64,000 bases of DNA from an uncultured Flavobacteriaceae bacterium (lineage in GTDB: Bacteria; Bacteroidota; Bacteroidia; Flavobacteriales; Flavobacteriaceae), in contig CAJIYH010000002.1 in assembly GCA_905181615.1 (NCBI GenBank), positions 434,001-498,000 of the forward strand, read 5' to 3'. The position numbers and the translations under genes are program-made. The notes below the pieces were generated by a model, which saw nothing but the letters and a program-made list of their open reading frames with translations, was not told where the DNA came from and did not search any database. Below, piece by piece: positions 25,407-34,900 of the stretch. Positions within the stretch are counted from its first letter, which is position 1. Each line of letters starts with the position of its first letter.

Positions 25407-26099
25407 TTAGAAAGAAATTCCGAATCCAAAATTACCAACTAATACCCCCTTGTCGTTTACTCCAGGAATAGAAGGGAATTCTTCGGTTTCGGTTCCATTA
25501 GATTCTTGAGTTACTCCGTTACTGTCTTCATAGCTAAATCTTCCGTTAACAGTTATTTCTTTAGGGATTGTTCCAATTCCATAACCAACTTCAAGACGAA
25601 AGTATACATGGCCTCCTGTTTTGATTCCCAGTTTAAGGTTGGTGGTGTTAATTTTTGTATTAATCCTCCCAGTTCCTCTTCCTCGATTACCATTTTCCTC
25701 AAACTTTATGTTTTTGAAAACAATGTCTGTATTGAGAGTTCCAAAACCAACACCAACATAAAAACCTTGTCCATTATCTCCAAAATAAAAATTTGAACCA
25801 AACTCAATATATTTTAGGTCTAAATCAGTTTCGTCTGTGTTTACAGGAAATGAGCTAAAGTCAATGTAGGGAGCAATTCTATTTCCAAGAATGGGCGTGA
25901 TTGCTTCTGCAGAAAAACCAGCAATGTTTGGAATCCCTAATTTAATTCCTACTGAGACTCTCTTGATTTTATAAACTTCTAGTGAATCTATTTCCTGAAA
26001 AGAAGTAGCGGTAATCTCATTCGAAACCTCTTCTTCTAGCTCTTGACCATAGGAAACAAAGCACAGTAAGGTAAATGAAATTACAAGTATATTTTTCAT
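25407..26099 (-). CDS. Outer-membrane beta-barrel protein, unknown role
   Basis: 230 aa from the ATG at 26099, which starts a signal peptide (MKNILVISFTLLCFVSYGQ); an upstream in-frame ATG at 26126 adds nine residues before it. Alternating strands (SVGIKLGIPNIAGFSAEAIT, YIEFGSNFYFGDNGQGFYVG) and the final GNFGFGISF indicate a small barrel. I recognise no specific family. It follows the M28 peptidase gene after 16 nt on the same strand. Confidence 0.75.
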   Translation of the reverse strand: MKNILVISFTLLCFVSYGQELEEEVSNEITATSFQEIDSLEVYKIKRVSVGIKLGIPNIAGFSAEAITPILGNRIAPYIDFSSFPVNTDETDLDLKYIEFGSNFYFGDNGQGFYVGVGFGTLNTDIVFKNIKFEENGNRGRGTGRINTKINTTNLKLGIKTGGHVYFRLEVGYGIGTIPKEITVNGRFSYEDSNGVTQESNGTETEEFPSIPGVNDKGVLVGNFGFGISF

Positions 26100-26115
26100 G
26101 TATACCAGGTTGTTT

Positions 26116-27099
26116 TTATTCTTCAATTAATTTAATACGTTCTTCGCGATTAGTCAATTCCCAAGCAGTAGCAAAAATCAATCTAGCTCTTGTTTCCATG
26201 AGGTCAAATTCAATTTTATCAACCGTATCTGTAGGTCTATGGTAATCTGCATGTGTTCCGTTGAAGTAGAAAATAACCGGAATATTGTTCTTAGCAAAGT
26301 TGTAGTGATCACTTCTAAAGTAGAATCTATTTTTATCATCGTGGGCATTGAAAGTATAATCTAAATCAATGTTCACGGTAGCTTTGTTTACTTCTTCAGA
26401 TAGCTCATGTAATTCAGTACTCAAACGATCAGAGCCGATTAGGTAAATGTAATTCGGGTTATCATTTACACGCTTAGGGTCTGTACGTCCAACCATATCA
26501 ATATTTAAATTAGCGATGGTATTAGCTAAAGGGTAGAGTGGGTTGTCCGTGTAGTATTTAGAGCCAAGTAAGCCTTTTTCTTCTCCTGTTACATGTAAAA
26601 ATATAACAGATCTTTTAGGGCCATTACCCGCTTCTACAGCTTTTTGGAAAGCTTCTGCAATCTCTAACAGACTTACGGTTCCAGAACCATCATCATCAGC
26701 TCCATTATTTATTAAACCTTTACGAATTCCAATGTGGTCTAAGTGAGACGAAAGAACAAGATACTCATCTGGTTTTTCAGAACCCTCTATGATTGCAATT
26801 ACGTTTTCTGTTTTAACTTCTTTGTCTCTAATATTTAGGGTCATCTTTTGAAAGTAATCCTCACTTCCTGCTCCGGCTTTTATTCCGCGAGTTTTATAAA
26901 ATTCTTTTAAAAATGTAACGGCTCTTTTCTGTCCTAATGTTCCAGTTTCTCTTCCCTGAAAAAAATCAGAAGCATATACATATAATAATTGACGTAAATC
27001 TTCTGATTCAATGGTCTCAGCGAAAGGGTCAGAAGCATTTGTTTGAGCAAAACTTAGTGTTGCACAAAAAAGAAAGGTAAATAAATAAAGTATTTTCAT
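26116..27099 (-). CDS. Exported M28-family zinc aminopeptidase
   Basis: 327 aa from the ATG at 27099, chosen because it starts the signal peptide MKILYLFTFLFCATLSFAQ. Zinc ligands in order: His/Asp in SSHLDHIG, Asp in NGADDDGSGT, Glu-Glu in TGEEKGLLG, Asp in NIDMVGR and His in HADYHRPTDTVDKI. Predicted periplasmic or secreted peptidase releasing N-terminal residues. A preceding protease-associated domain is absent. It follows DUF3050 after 5 nt, suggesting one operon. Confidence 0.93.
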   Translation of the reverse strand: MKILYLFTFLFCATLSFAQTNASDPFAETIESEDLRQLLYVYASDFFQGRETGTLGQKRAVTFLKEFYKTRGIKAGAGSEDYFQKMTLNIRDKEVKTENVIAIIEGSEKPDEYLVLSSHLDHIGIRKGLINNGADDDGSGTVSLLEIAEAFQKAVEAGNGPKRSVIFLHVTGEEKGLLGSKYYTDNPLYPLANTIANLNIDMVGRTDPKRVNDNPNYIYLIGSDRLSTELHELSEEVNKATVNIDLDYTFNAHDDKNRFYFRSDHYNFAKNNIPVIFYFNGTHADYHRPTDTVDKIEFDLMETRARLIFATAWELTNREERIKLIEE

Positions 27100-27104
27100 A
27101 ATAT

Positions 27105-27878
27105 TCAATTGGTTACTGGTTTTAAAATTAAAGAAGCGATTCCATCCCACAAGGCAATTCTATGGCGGAGCGCAGTTTTTGAAGCTTCAAGTACTTCTTC
27201 CCATTTAACAGGATCTTTACCGCACAATTCTTCAATCATCTTCAAAGCCATTGGGCCATGTTCGCCGGCATCAACTTCAATATGACGCTCAAGATAATAA
27301 ATCAAGTGACTTAAATCTAAATCTGGTTCATTATTAATGGTTTTAACCATTTCAATAAACATGTCTGGTATTAAATCTTCACGTCCAAAAGTAAAAACTG
27401 CAGCAACTACATGTGTTTTATTAGATTCAATTACTCTAAAAGTGAAAAGGAGGAAGTTTTTTAAAAACAGGGGTAAATCAACCGAATTAATATGGCTTTT
27501 AATTGAGTCAGACTTTTCAATTCCGTTTAAAAATTCCTTTATAGGATTCATCTCAGCACCCACTTGATTCATCGCTTGAAGGTACATTTGGAAATGACTC
27601 ATAGCCACACCATCTTTATTGATGTCGGTTTCTTCGCCCCAAACAATCTCATTGATTAGTCTACCCGCAAAAGGCATCTTGTTTGGAATCCACGGTAGTG
27701 TTGTGGTTGTTAAATCTAATTGGAGTTTTTTCACTAAAGACATAAAATCCCAAACAGCGAATATATGATGCTCCATAAAGACTTTTATGTCTTTTTTACT
27801 TTTCATCATTTTATACAAAGGGTGCTCAATTAGCTGTAACTTTAGAGTCTCAATTTCATTTTCAATTCGGTCGATCAT
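27105..27878 (-). CDS. DUF3050 protein, heme-oxygenase-like fold
   Basis: 257 aa, helical, matching the DUF3050 family: HPLYKMMKSKKDIKVFMEHH, FAVWDFMSLVKKLQ, LINEIVWGEETDIN and the late ERHIEVDAGEHGPMA. The spaced Glu/His (MEHH, GEE, HIEVDAGEHG) recall heme-oxygenase-like di-iron proteins, so metal binding is plausible but unproven. Function unknown. First gene of an apparent operon with the M28 peptidase and the barrel protein. Confidence 0.9.
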   Translation of the reverse strand: MIDRIENEIETLKLQLIEHPLYKMMKSKKDIKVFMEHHIFAVWDFMSLVKKLQLDLTTTTLPWIPNKMPFAGRLINEIVWGEETDINKDGVAMSHFQMYLQAMNQVGAEMNPIKEFLNGIEKSDSIKSHINSVDLPLFLKNFLLFTFRVIESNKTHVVAAVFTFGREDLIPDMFIEMVKTINNEPDLDLSHLIYYLERHIEVDAGEHGPMALKMIEELCGKDPVKWEEVLEASKTALRHRIALWDGIASLILKPVTN

Positions 27879-27959
27879 TTCGTTCTTTTAATTTTTTTGT
27901 AAATATACTTGGAATCCTGTTATTTAAAAATAAATATCGAACTTTGAATTCATTTTTAT

Positions 27960-28568
27960 ATGGAAACACTTTATTCATTTTTCCTTGCCTCAATTGCTTT
28001 GACGCTTTCTCCTGGACCAGATATTCTTTTAGTGCTTAGTGAGAGTGTTTCAAAAGGGATAAAGTCGGGTTTGTTACTAGCTGCTGGTTTAGTTTGTGGT
28101 TTGCCTTTTCATACCCTGGTTTTAGTATTTGGCTGGGGCCAGTTTATTGAAGTGTATCCCAACTTAATTTATGTGGTTAAAATCGCAGGAGCACTTTATT
28201 TTGCTTTTTTAGCTGTTCAAACATTCCGTAATTTATCTATTGAAAATTCACCAGAGGTTTTAAAAGAACAAAATTCGCTTAGAATTTTCAAAAAAGGTTT
28301 TATGATGAACCTACTTAATCCAAAAGTGACCTTGTTCTTTTGGCTGTTTTTTCCTGGGTTCTTATTTCATGATACATTTTCAGAAGCATACCAGTATGCT
28401 GTTTTAGGAGCTATTTTTATACTCCAAGCCTTAGTTATATTTTCAATTGTATCCCTAACATCTGCATTTATTGCATCTTCCTTATTAAAAAAACCGATGG
28501 TTAGGTATTGGATCAATTTTATTAAAGGAATTATTTTGATATGCATCGCTTTGTATCTTCTGTTTTAG
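27960..28568 (+). CDS. LysE/RhtB-family amino-acid exporter
   Basis: 202 aa with six hydrophobic segments and the family signature TLSPGPDILLVLSES near residue 15, plus GAxYLxxLa-type helix (GALYFAFLAVQTFRN) and MNLLNPKVTLFFWLFFPGFL. Inner-membrane efflux of an amino acid or small metabolite is expected; the substrate is not predictable. It lies 22 nt before the HMG-CoA lyase gene. Confidence 0.92.
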   Translation: METLYSFFLASIALTLSPGPDILLVLSESVSKGIKSGLLLAAGLVCGLPFHTLVLVFGWGQFIEVYPNLIYVVKIAGALYFAFLAVQTFRNLSIENSPEVLKEQNSLRIFKKGFMMNLLNPKVTLFFWLFFPGFLFHDTFSEAYQYAVLGAIFILQALVIFSIVSLTSAFIASSLLKKPMVRYWINFIKGIILICIALYLLF

Positions 28569-28589
28569 ACAAAAGTGTATCTTTAAAGC

Positions 28590-29444
28590 ATGAAAACACC
28601 CATTCTTATTGAATGCTCTAGAGATGCTATGCAAGGCATTAAGAATTGGATTCCAACGGAAGCAAAAATCAAGTACATTCAGTCTTTGCTCTCTGTAGGT
28701 TTTGATGTGTTGGATGTTGGAAGCTTTGTTTCTCCAAAAGCAATTCCTCAAATGAAGGATACAACAGTTGTTCTCGAAAACATTGATTTTTCAGAAAGTA
28801 AGTCAGAACTTTTGGTTATTGTTGCAAACCTGCGTGGTGCACTTGAGGCTGTCAAGTATGATGCTATTAGTTATATCGGCTTTCCTCTTTCTGTATCTGA
28901 AAATTTTCAAATGAGAAACACCCATAAAACGCAAGAAGAAGCTCTCTTTTTATTAGATCAGTTGATAGAAGTTTGTAATAATTCAGGCAAAAAATTGGTT
29001 GTTTACTTATCCATGGGATTTGGTAATCCCTATGGAGATCCTTGGTCGATCAAAATTGTCACGAATTGGATAGATCTTTTGGTTCAAAAAGAGATTCAAA
29101 TTATCTCACTTTCCGATACGGTGGGTTCAGCTAAAACTAATGACATTTCGGAGATATTTAAAGCAGCTATTAATCAGTATTCTGAGATAGAAATAGGAGC
29201 TCATTTCCATACCCAACCTGAGAAGGCTTTTAGTAAGATTAAGGCAGCTCATGAAGCGGGATGTAATCGCTTTGATGGAGCAATTAAAGGTTTTGGTGGA
29301 TGCCCTATGGCCACTGATAATTTAACAGGTAATATGCCGTCCGAAAAATTAATATCGTTTTTCAATCAGCAAAAAATTCCACTCAACATCGACCCTATTA
29401 AGTTTGAATATGCTTATAATCAATCACTTAATATTTTCATTTAA
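28590..29444 (+). CDS. Hydroxymethylglutaryl-CoA lyase
   Basis: 284 aa TIM-barrel lyase of the HMGL-like family, cleaving HMG-CoA to acetyl-CoA and acetoacetate at the end of leucine breakdown. Visible: CSRDAMQGIKNW (family D-x-x-Q substrate loop; canonical PRDGLQ), VGSFVSPKAIPQM, SLSDTVGSAKT, GAHFHTQPEKAF (metal His-x-His) and GFGGCPMATDNLTGNMPSE (catalytic Cys). The DAMQ and GCPMA-T variants are usual for Bacteroidota members. Other leucine-degradation genes are absent here. Confidence 0.9.
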   Translation: MKTPILIECSRDAMQGIKNWIPTEAKIKYIQSLLSVGFDVLDVGSFVSPKAIPQMKDTTVVLENIDFSESKSELLVIVANLRGALEAVKYDAISYIGFPLSVSENFQMRNTHKTQEEALFLLDQLIEVCNNSGKKLVVYLSMGFGNPYGDPWSIKIVTNWIDLLVQKEIQIISLSDTVGSAKTNDISEIFKAAINQYSEIEIGAHFHTQPEKAFSKIKAAHEAGCNRFDGAIKGFGGCPMATDNLTGNMPSEKLISFFNQQKIPLNIDPIKFEYAYNQSLNIFI

Positions 29445-29497
29445 ATTAATTCTAAATAAAATTATTTTCTTTTAAGAACTAAAATATATTTGCACTA

Positions 29498-30033
29498 ATG
29501 ATTCGTTTTTTAACTTTTATAAGTCTTTCAATAACTCTTTTTATGAGCTCTCTATTCTTGCCCAAGAATGATTTTTTGTCCAAAAATATTGAGAAGTAAG
29601 TTCAGAAATAAATTAGAAAAACCTTTGATGTTGAAATCTTTAATCTAGAAGAAAATACGTTCAAAACTCCAAACAACAGTTTCCTCCAGGCCAGTACATT
29701 TTTAGAGATAAGAACACAAGAAACGCTTTAAGGGTATGCTTTTGTTGGAACTGCGCCTAGTAAGACAGATATTTTGAGTATTTAGTGTTATTGAATAAAG
29801 ACCTCATTATAGCTAAAGCGAAGGTGTTAATTTATCGTGAAAATTATGGTGGTGAAATAGGAAGCAAGCACTGGTTGTCTGAATTTATATCCAAAGATAG
29901 ATTTTCGATTTTAGGCTATGGAAAAGAAATTATTTCAATATAGGGTGCTACAATTTCTGTAAAATCAATGACCTCATCCATCAATCACTTACTTCAGTCC
30001 TTACATGGATTTGAAATAGAAACCAACCCTTAA
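29498..30033 (+). pseudogene. FMN-binding domain protein, degraded
   Basis: Starts with ATG and a signal-anchor (MIRFLTFISLSITLFMSSLF), then in-frame stops at 29597 and 29609, a third TAA before GYAFVGTAPSKT, a frameshift near 29778 and another stop in front of GATISVKSMTSSINHLL. The last motif matches the S/T site of FMN_bind domains (as in RnfG/NqrC) where FMN is attached to Thr. A perfect TATATTTG box at 29485-29492, five nt before the ATG, survives. The open reading is interrupted at least five times. Confidence 0.75.
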
Positions 30034-30513
30034 TGTTAGTTAAAAATCACATCGAGTACCTTCCTAAACCAATTAAGCTATTTTTGTTTTCTTTTTTAAT
30101 AACGCTATCTGTAGGTTATTTTACAGGCCTCAACTTTGTAAGACAGAACGATATTGTAACTCCACAGAAGTAATTGAAAACTATAATGGGAACGAAGGAA
30201 ATAGTGTTTCTGAGGCCATGAAATTTAAAAAAGGGAAACGTGAGATGCTAAAGACCATACATGGACATATTTCATCTCTTTCATTTATCTTTTTTATACT
30301 GGGTATTTTGGTTAGGGGAACAGATCAATCAACTAATCTAAAATTATTTTAACTGTCGAACCATTTATTTCGTTATTACTGACTTTTGGAAGTATATATA
30401 TCCTTTGGCTTGGATATTCTATTTTTTCTTATGTTATTATTTTCTCTGGAATCTTAATGACATTGAGCTACCTAGCGGGTGTTTGTATTGTTTTAAAAGA
30501 CCTTTTTAAATAA
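30033..30513 (+). pseudogene. Membrane protein gene, degraded, paired with FMN-binding remnant
   Basis: Its ATG overlaps the stop of the FMN-binding remnant (TAATG). Pieces: PKPIKLFLFSFLITLSVGYF, a frameshift near 30150, EAMKFKKGKREMLKTIHGHI followed by SSLSFIFFILGILVRG, a stop near 30352, then after a frameshift EPFISLLLTFGSIYILWLGY and GILMTLSYLAGVCIVLKDLF. About four membrane helices and a HGHISSLSF motif remain. Family not recognised. The two genes were evidently a coupled pair and have decayed together. Confidence 0.6.
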
Positions 30514-30551
30514 AACTCTCATATTTTAGTCGTTAAACGCTTATAATTCCA

Positions 30552-30559
30552 TAATTTTG
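30552..30559 (+). promoter_or_regulatory. -7 promoter box of guaB
   Basis: TAATTTTG matches TAnnTTTG 27 nt before the guaB ATG; no TTG is found at the -33 position. Confidence 0.5.
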
Positions 30560-30586
30560 GTTGCAACTAATTTTTAAATAGTTGCT

Positions 30587-32059
30587 ATGATTCAAGACAA
30601 TACAAAATTTATTGAACAAGGCCTAACGTACGATGAGGTACTTTTAGTACCTGATTATTCTGATGTTTTGCCCCGTGATGTAAAAATCAACTCATATTTT
30701 TCAAAAAACATTCCGTTAAATATCCCTATTGTATCCGCAGCAATGGATACCGTAACGGAAAGTCAAATGGCAATTGCCATGGCTCGTGAGGGTGGGATTG
30801 GAGTTTTACATAAGAACATGAGCATTGAAGAGCAGGCTGCTAAAGTTAGAATGGTGAAACGATCTGAATCAGGAATGATTTTAGACCCCGTAGTTCTTCC
30901 GCTAACAGCCATTGTTGCCGATGCAAACCGCAATATGCAACAATATAAAATTGGAGGTATTCCAATTGTGAATGAACAAGGTAAGCTAAGTGGCATTGTT
31001 ACTAATAGAGATTTGCGTTTTGAGAAAAACGACCAACGACCTATTACAGAAGTAATGACTTCTAAAAATCTCATCACGGTAAAAGAAGGAACTTCTCTTT
31101 CAGATGCAGAAGAAATATTACAAAAACACAAAATCGAAAAACTACCTGTAATTGACAAAAATCAAAACTTGGTAGGGTTAATTACTTTTCGAGATATCAC
31201 TAAGCATACGACTAAACCTATTGCCAATAAGGATGCCTTCGGAAGACTGCGTGTAGCGGCAGCAGTTGGCGTTACAGCTGATGCTGTTGATCGAACAACA
31301 GCCCTATTTAATGCTGGGGTTGATGCCATTGTTATTGACACTGCACACGGACATACCAAAGGTGTTGCATCTGTTTTAAAAGAAGTAAAGGCTAGTTTCC
31401 CTAATCTTGATGTTGTTGTTGGAAATATAGCAACAGGAGCTGCAGCTAAGTATCTAGTCGATCTGGGAGCCGATGCTGTTAAAGTTGGAATTGGACCAGG
31501 TTCAATATGTACTACTCGAATTATAGCAGGTGTTGGTTATCCTCAATTATCAGCTGTACTTCAAGTTGCCAAAGCCATCAAGGGAAGTGGAATCCCGATT
31601 ATTGCTGATGGTGGAATACGGTACACCGGAGATATACCTAAAGCTATAGCCGCTGGGGCATCCTCCGTAATGCTCGGAAGTCTATTAGCTGGAACCAAAG
31701 AATCGCCTGGTGAAACTATTATATTTGAAGGAAGAAAGTTTAAATCTTATCGAGGAATGGGTTCAGTTGAAGCCATGAATAAAGGAAGTAGAGATCGCTA
31801 CTTTCAGGATATTGAAGACGACATTAAAAAATTAGTGCCTGAAGGAATTGTTGGACGTGTCCCTTATAAAGGGGAATTGGTCGAGAGTATTCATCAATTT
31901 ATAGGCGGGCTGAAAGCAGGAATGGGGTATTGTGGGGCTTCGGATATTGAAGTTCTCAAGGAAAAAGGAAAGTTTGTGCAATTAACCAGCTCAGGAATTA
32001 GAGAAAGTCATCCTCATAACGTTCAGATAACCAAAGAAGCACCAAACTACAGCCCATAA
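30587..32059 (+). CDS. guaB: IMP dehydrogenase
   Basis: 490 aa catalysing NAD-dependent oxidation of IMP to XMP, the committed step to GMP. The catalytic barrel surrounds two CBS domains (about residues 95-205). Seen: [25 protein letters not shown], the active-site Cys loop [24 protein letters not shown], the mobile flap [10 protein letters not shown] and the C-terminal [11 protein letters not shown]. Length and residues are normal. Confidence 0.97.
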   Translation: MIQDNTKFIEQGLTYDEVLLVPDYSDVLPRDVKINSYFSKNIPLNIPIVSAAMDTVTESQMAIAMAREGGIGVLHKNMSIEEQAAKVRMVKRSESGMILDPVVLPLTAIVADANRNMQQYKIGGIPIVNEQGKLSGIVTNRDLRFEKNDQRPITEVMTSKNLITVKEGTSLSDAEEILQKHKIEKLPVIDKNQNLVGLITFRDITKHTTKPIANKDAFGRLRVAAAVGVTADAVDRTTALFNAGVDAIVIDTAHGHTKGVASVLKEVKASFPNLDVVVGNIATGAAAKYLVDLGADAVKVGIGPGSICTTRIIAGVGYPQLSAVLQVAKAIKGSGIPIIADGGIRYTGDIPKAIAAGASSVMLGSLLAGTKESPGETIIFEGRKFKSYRGMGSVEAMNKGSRDRYFQDIEDDIKKLVPEGIVGRVPYKGELVESIHQFIGGLKAGMGYCGASDIEVLKEKGKFVQLTSSGIRESHPHNVQITKEAPNYSP

Positions 32060-32119
32060 TTTTTTAAACGGCTACCCTATATCAATAATGTAAAGTGTGT
32101 TTGTTTGAAAAGGGTAAAA

Positions 32120-32452
32120 CTAATTTGCAATTAGCTTGTATGTTTTGACAGTCGTTTTAGTTTCTATACGAACGATGTACATGCTTCCCGAATCCAAAGA
32201 AATATATTTTTTGAAATTCTCAAGTGATTCTGAATTGAATCTTGATATTTCGTTGCCGATGATACTATATATTTGAATAGATCCTACGCCTGTTAAACCA
32301 TCTATTTGAATTTCACCATTGCTATAAAATAATTTTACAATATCTTGATTCAAATTAACATGGTCTGCAGAAAATAAAAGGGGTGAATTTGTATACGCTT
32401 TTGAGTAAGCGAGAAACAAGATTAGTATAAAAAAATAAGTACTTTGTTTCAT
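32120..32452 (-). CDS. Mini-protein with T9SS C-terminal sorting domain
   Basis: 110 aa: a signal peptide (MKQSTYFFILILFLAYSKAY) and then little more than a type-A T9SS sorting domain, with VKLFYSNGEIQIDGLTG, IYSIIGNEISRF and the terminal SMYIVRIETKTTVKTYKLI, which fits the Por-secretion tail pattern (GxYhVxhxxxxxxxtxKlhh). It could be a secreted mini-protein or what remains of a larger cargo gene. Divergent from the chaperone genes. Confidence 0.75.
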   Translation of the reverse strand: MKQSTYFFILILFLAYSKAYTNSPLLFSADHVNLNQDIVKLFYSNGEIQIDGLTGVGSIQIYSIIGNEISRFNSESLENFKKYISLDSGSMYIVRIETKTTVKTYKLIAN

Positions 32453-32563
32453 TCATTTTAATCTATATGCAAGTTAGACAGAAAGTTGTTAATAAAAAAA
32501 TATTTATAAACAATTAACGTATTGATTTTAAGTATATTAATAAAGTTATTAAGAATTTATAAT

Positions 32564-32600
32564 AAAAAAGACGTCGGTTTGTACAATAAAAGTCTTTTTT
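32564..32600. promoter_or_regulatory. Terminator-like hairpin upstream of the SurA-like genes
   Basis: AAAAAAGAC / GTCTTTTTT (9 bp) with a 19-nt loop lies 24 nt before the chaperone start. Stem is A/T-rich, so strength is uncertain; it might attenuate the chaperone operon. Confidence 0.35.
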
Positions 32601-32623
32601 TTCGTTAAAAAATAAAACCAATT

Positions 32624-33523
32624 ATGCAAAAATCATTCCGAGTTAATACAATTAGACTTCTTAAGCTGTTTCGGACTGGTAATTACTATTTATTGTTTCT
32701 GATATTTCTTTTTGCAAGCTGTGACCAGTTGTATAATGTAGCTAATAATCCAGTAATTGCGCGAGCAGGAAATTCATACTTATATCAGTCAGAACTCAGT
32801 GACAATATTACAACATTTTCCTCTCAGAACGATAGTGTTCTACAAGCAGAAAATTATATTGATGGATGGGCAAGGAAGCAGTTGCTTTTTGATCAAGCAA
32901 TAATTAATTTAGATATAGAAAAACAGCAAGGGTTAGATGAATTGGTAAGTTCTTATCGCTCTGATCTTTGGAGTCGAACATACAAGGAGTCTATAGTTAA
33001 ATCGAGTATAGACACTTTAATAAGCAAAGAAGAAATTCAAGCCTATTATTTCAAAAACCAAAACAATTTTAGATTGAATGATGTTTTGATGAGCTTTAGA
33101 TATATTGCTTTACCTCTGGAAAACATTGACATACTGGAGATAAAAGAAAAGCTGATTCGTTTTCAAGAAGAGGACATTAGGTTTTTAGACTCGCTTTCTT
33201 TTCAATTCAATTCATTTGAATTAAGAGATTCTTTATGGCTTTCAAAAAGAGAAGTAATTCGATCCCTCTCTATTATTGATGAAAAAAACTTTGATGAGTA
33301 CTTAAAAAAATCACAATTTTTTCTTGTAGAGGATGCTTTCGAGGTATATTTGTTTTTTGTTAATGATTATATGCTACGAAACGAGAAAGCTCCTTTAGTC
33401 TCAATAGAAAATACAATTCGTAAAATTGTTTTTAACAAAAGGAAACTTGATTTTATAAGACAATTTGATAAAGAAATATTACAAGATGCAATACGTACAA
33501 AGAAATTTCAACTTTACCGTTAA
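32624..33523 (+). CDS. Lipoprotein with SurA-like chaperone region, no PPIase domain
   Basis: 299 aa. After a membrane-spanning start, a lipobox-like FLFASC places Cys near residue 33. PVIARAGNSYLYQSEL resembles the SurA/PrsA start (vIAxVgdxxI), followed by a helical chaperone-like region. No parvulin domain with its conserved His/Gly pattern is seen, so prolyl isomerase activity is doubtful. It overlaps the next gene by 38 nt, and Flavobacteria often carry SurA-like genes in a row here. Likely role: periplasmic escort of outer-membrane proteins. Confidence 0.8.
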   Translation: MQKSFRVNTIRLLKLFRTGNYYLLFLIFLFASCDQLYNVANNPVIARAGNSYLYQSELSDNITTFSSQNDSVLQAENYIDGWARKQLLFDQAIINLDIEKQQGLDELVSSYRSDLWSRTYKESIVKSSIDTLISKEEIQAYYFKNQNNFRLNDVLMSFRYIALPLENIDILEIKEKLIRFQEEDIRFLDSLSFQFNSFELRDSLWLSKREVIRSLSIIDEKNFDEYLKKSQFFLVEDAFEVYLFFVNDYMLRNEKAPLVSIENTIRKIVFNKRKLDFIRQFDKEILQDAIRTKKFQLYR

Positions 33524-34895
33524 AAACACCTTACTCCTTTTAACTGCTTTTGTTATTAGTTTTGAAGGTTTCGCTCAAGGGCCACTTGGATTGGATAGCA
33601 CTTCAAAGCGAGTTAAAATTGATGGTGTTTCAGCTGTTGTAGGAGATTATGTTATCCTGGATTCAGATATTGATAAGACCTTAGTTGACATGAGGTCACA
33701 AGGAATCCCCACAGATGGTATTGAACGCTGTCAATTGTTAGGTAAGTTAATGGAAGATAAGCTTTATGCGCATCACGCCGTACAGGACAGTCTTGTAATT
33801 AGCGATTCAGAGGTTTATAGTTACGTAGATCAGAGTATCGAATATTTTACGGAAGAATTGGGGAGCATGGAAAAAGTTCTTGAATTTTATAATAAACCCG
33901 ATGAGCTTTCTTTTAGAGAACAACTTTTTGAAATCAATAAGCTTCAAAAACTAGCTTCTTTAATGCAGTCCGAAATTGTTTCTAAAATAGAAATTACTCC
34001 AGAAGAGGTTAGGAATTTTTTTGATGCAATTCCTGTCGATGAGCTTCCTGTTTTTAGTACCGAAATAGAATTGGCTCAAATTGTTGTTGAACCCAAGATT
34101 AAAGATGAAGAGACTCAACGAGTGATAGATCGACTAAAAGATTTTAAAAATGATGTAGAAGAAAAAGGTCTAAGCTTTGCATCAAAAGCTATTCTTTATT
34201 CTCAAGATCCTGGATCTCGTTCTACCGGAGGCAAGTATACCCTGCACAGAAAACGCCCAAGAATGGTAAAAGAGTTCAGAGATGCAGCCTTTAGACTGGA
34301 AGAAGGTCAGATATCCAAGCCGTTTAAGTCAGATTTTGGATGGCATATTCTGACGGTAGATAAAATTAGAGGTCAGCAAGTAGATGTAAGACATATATTA
34401 TTGACTCCTAAAGTTGCACCAGATCAACTAGAAGAATCAAGAGTAGTTTTAGATTCTCTTCGAAAGCACATTCTTAACGAAGAAATATCCTTTGAAGTTG
34501 CGGCCTTCAACTTTTCAAGTGAGAAAGAAACTAAAAATAGCGGTGGAACTCTAATTAACCCTGTTACGGGGGATACGCGATTTGAACTTACTAAAATGGA
34601 CCCTACGCTTTACAATCAAGTAAGTAATTTAAAAGATGGAGAAATTTCTCTCCCTTTATTAGATGAAGATCGTTCTGGATTAAAAAAATACAAGATCATT
34701 AAGATAAACAATCGTTTTGAGGAGCATATAGCAGACTATTCTAAAGATTTTATTAGGATCAAAGAACTCGCTCTAAAAGACAAGCAATTGCGTGCTATTG
34801 AAAAATGGACTAAAGAAAAAATTGCAGATACTTATGTCAGTATTAGTAAAGATTACAATTATTGTGACTTTACCAATAATTGGTCTAAGAATTAA
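33486..34895 (+). CDS. surA: SurA-like periplasmic chaperone and prolyl isomerase
   Basis: 469 aa from the ATG at 33486; an earlier in-frame ATG at 33465 adds seven residues. Signal peptide to about residue 31 (VISFEGFAQ), SurA N-domain (VKIDGVSAVVGDYVILDSDI), then a parvulin domain (IELAQIVVEPKIK ... GWHILTVDKI) and a second, partly degenerate one (VRHILLTPKVAPDQ ... GGTLINPVTGDTRF). It guides barrel proteins to the BAM complex. Its start lies within the end of the upstream lipoprotein gene, implying coupling. Confidence 0.88.
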   Translation: MQYVQRNFNFTVKNTLLLLTAFVISFEGFAQGPLGLDSTSKRVKIDGVSAVVGDYVILDSDIDKTLVDMRSQGIPTDGIERCQLLGKLMEDKLYAHHAVQDSLVISDSEVYSYVDQSIEYFTEELGSMEKVLEFYNKPDELSFREQLFEINKLQKLASLMQSEIVSKIEITPEEVRNFFDAIPVDELPVFSTEIELAQIVVEPKIKDEETQRVIDRLKDFKNDVEEKGLSFASKAILYSQDPGSRSTGGKYTLHRKRPRMVKEFRDAAFRLEEGQISKPFKSDFGWHILTVDKIRGQQVDVRHILLTPKVAPDQLEESRVVLDSLRKHILNEEISFEVAAFNFSSEKETKNSGGTLINPVTGDTRFELTKMDPTLYNQVSNLKDGEISLPLLDEDRSGLKKYKIIKINNRFEEHIADYSKDFIRIKELALKDKQLRAIEKWTKEKIADTYVSISKDYNYCDFTNNWSKN

Positions 34896-34900
34896 TATTC

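Noticed and set aside
30763-31158. 131-codon frame antisense to guaB
   Set aside because: Fully inside guaB, Ser/Ile-rich translation typical of antisense shadow frames.
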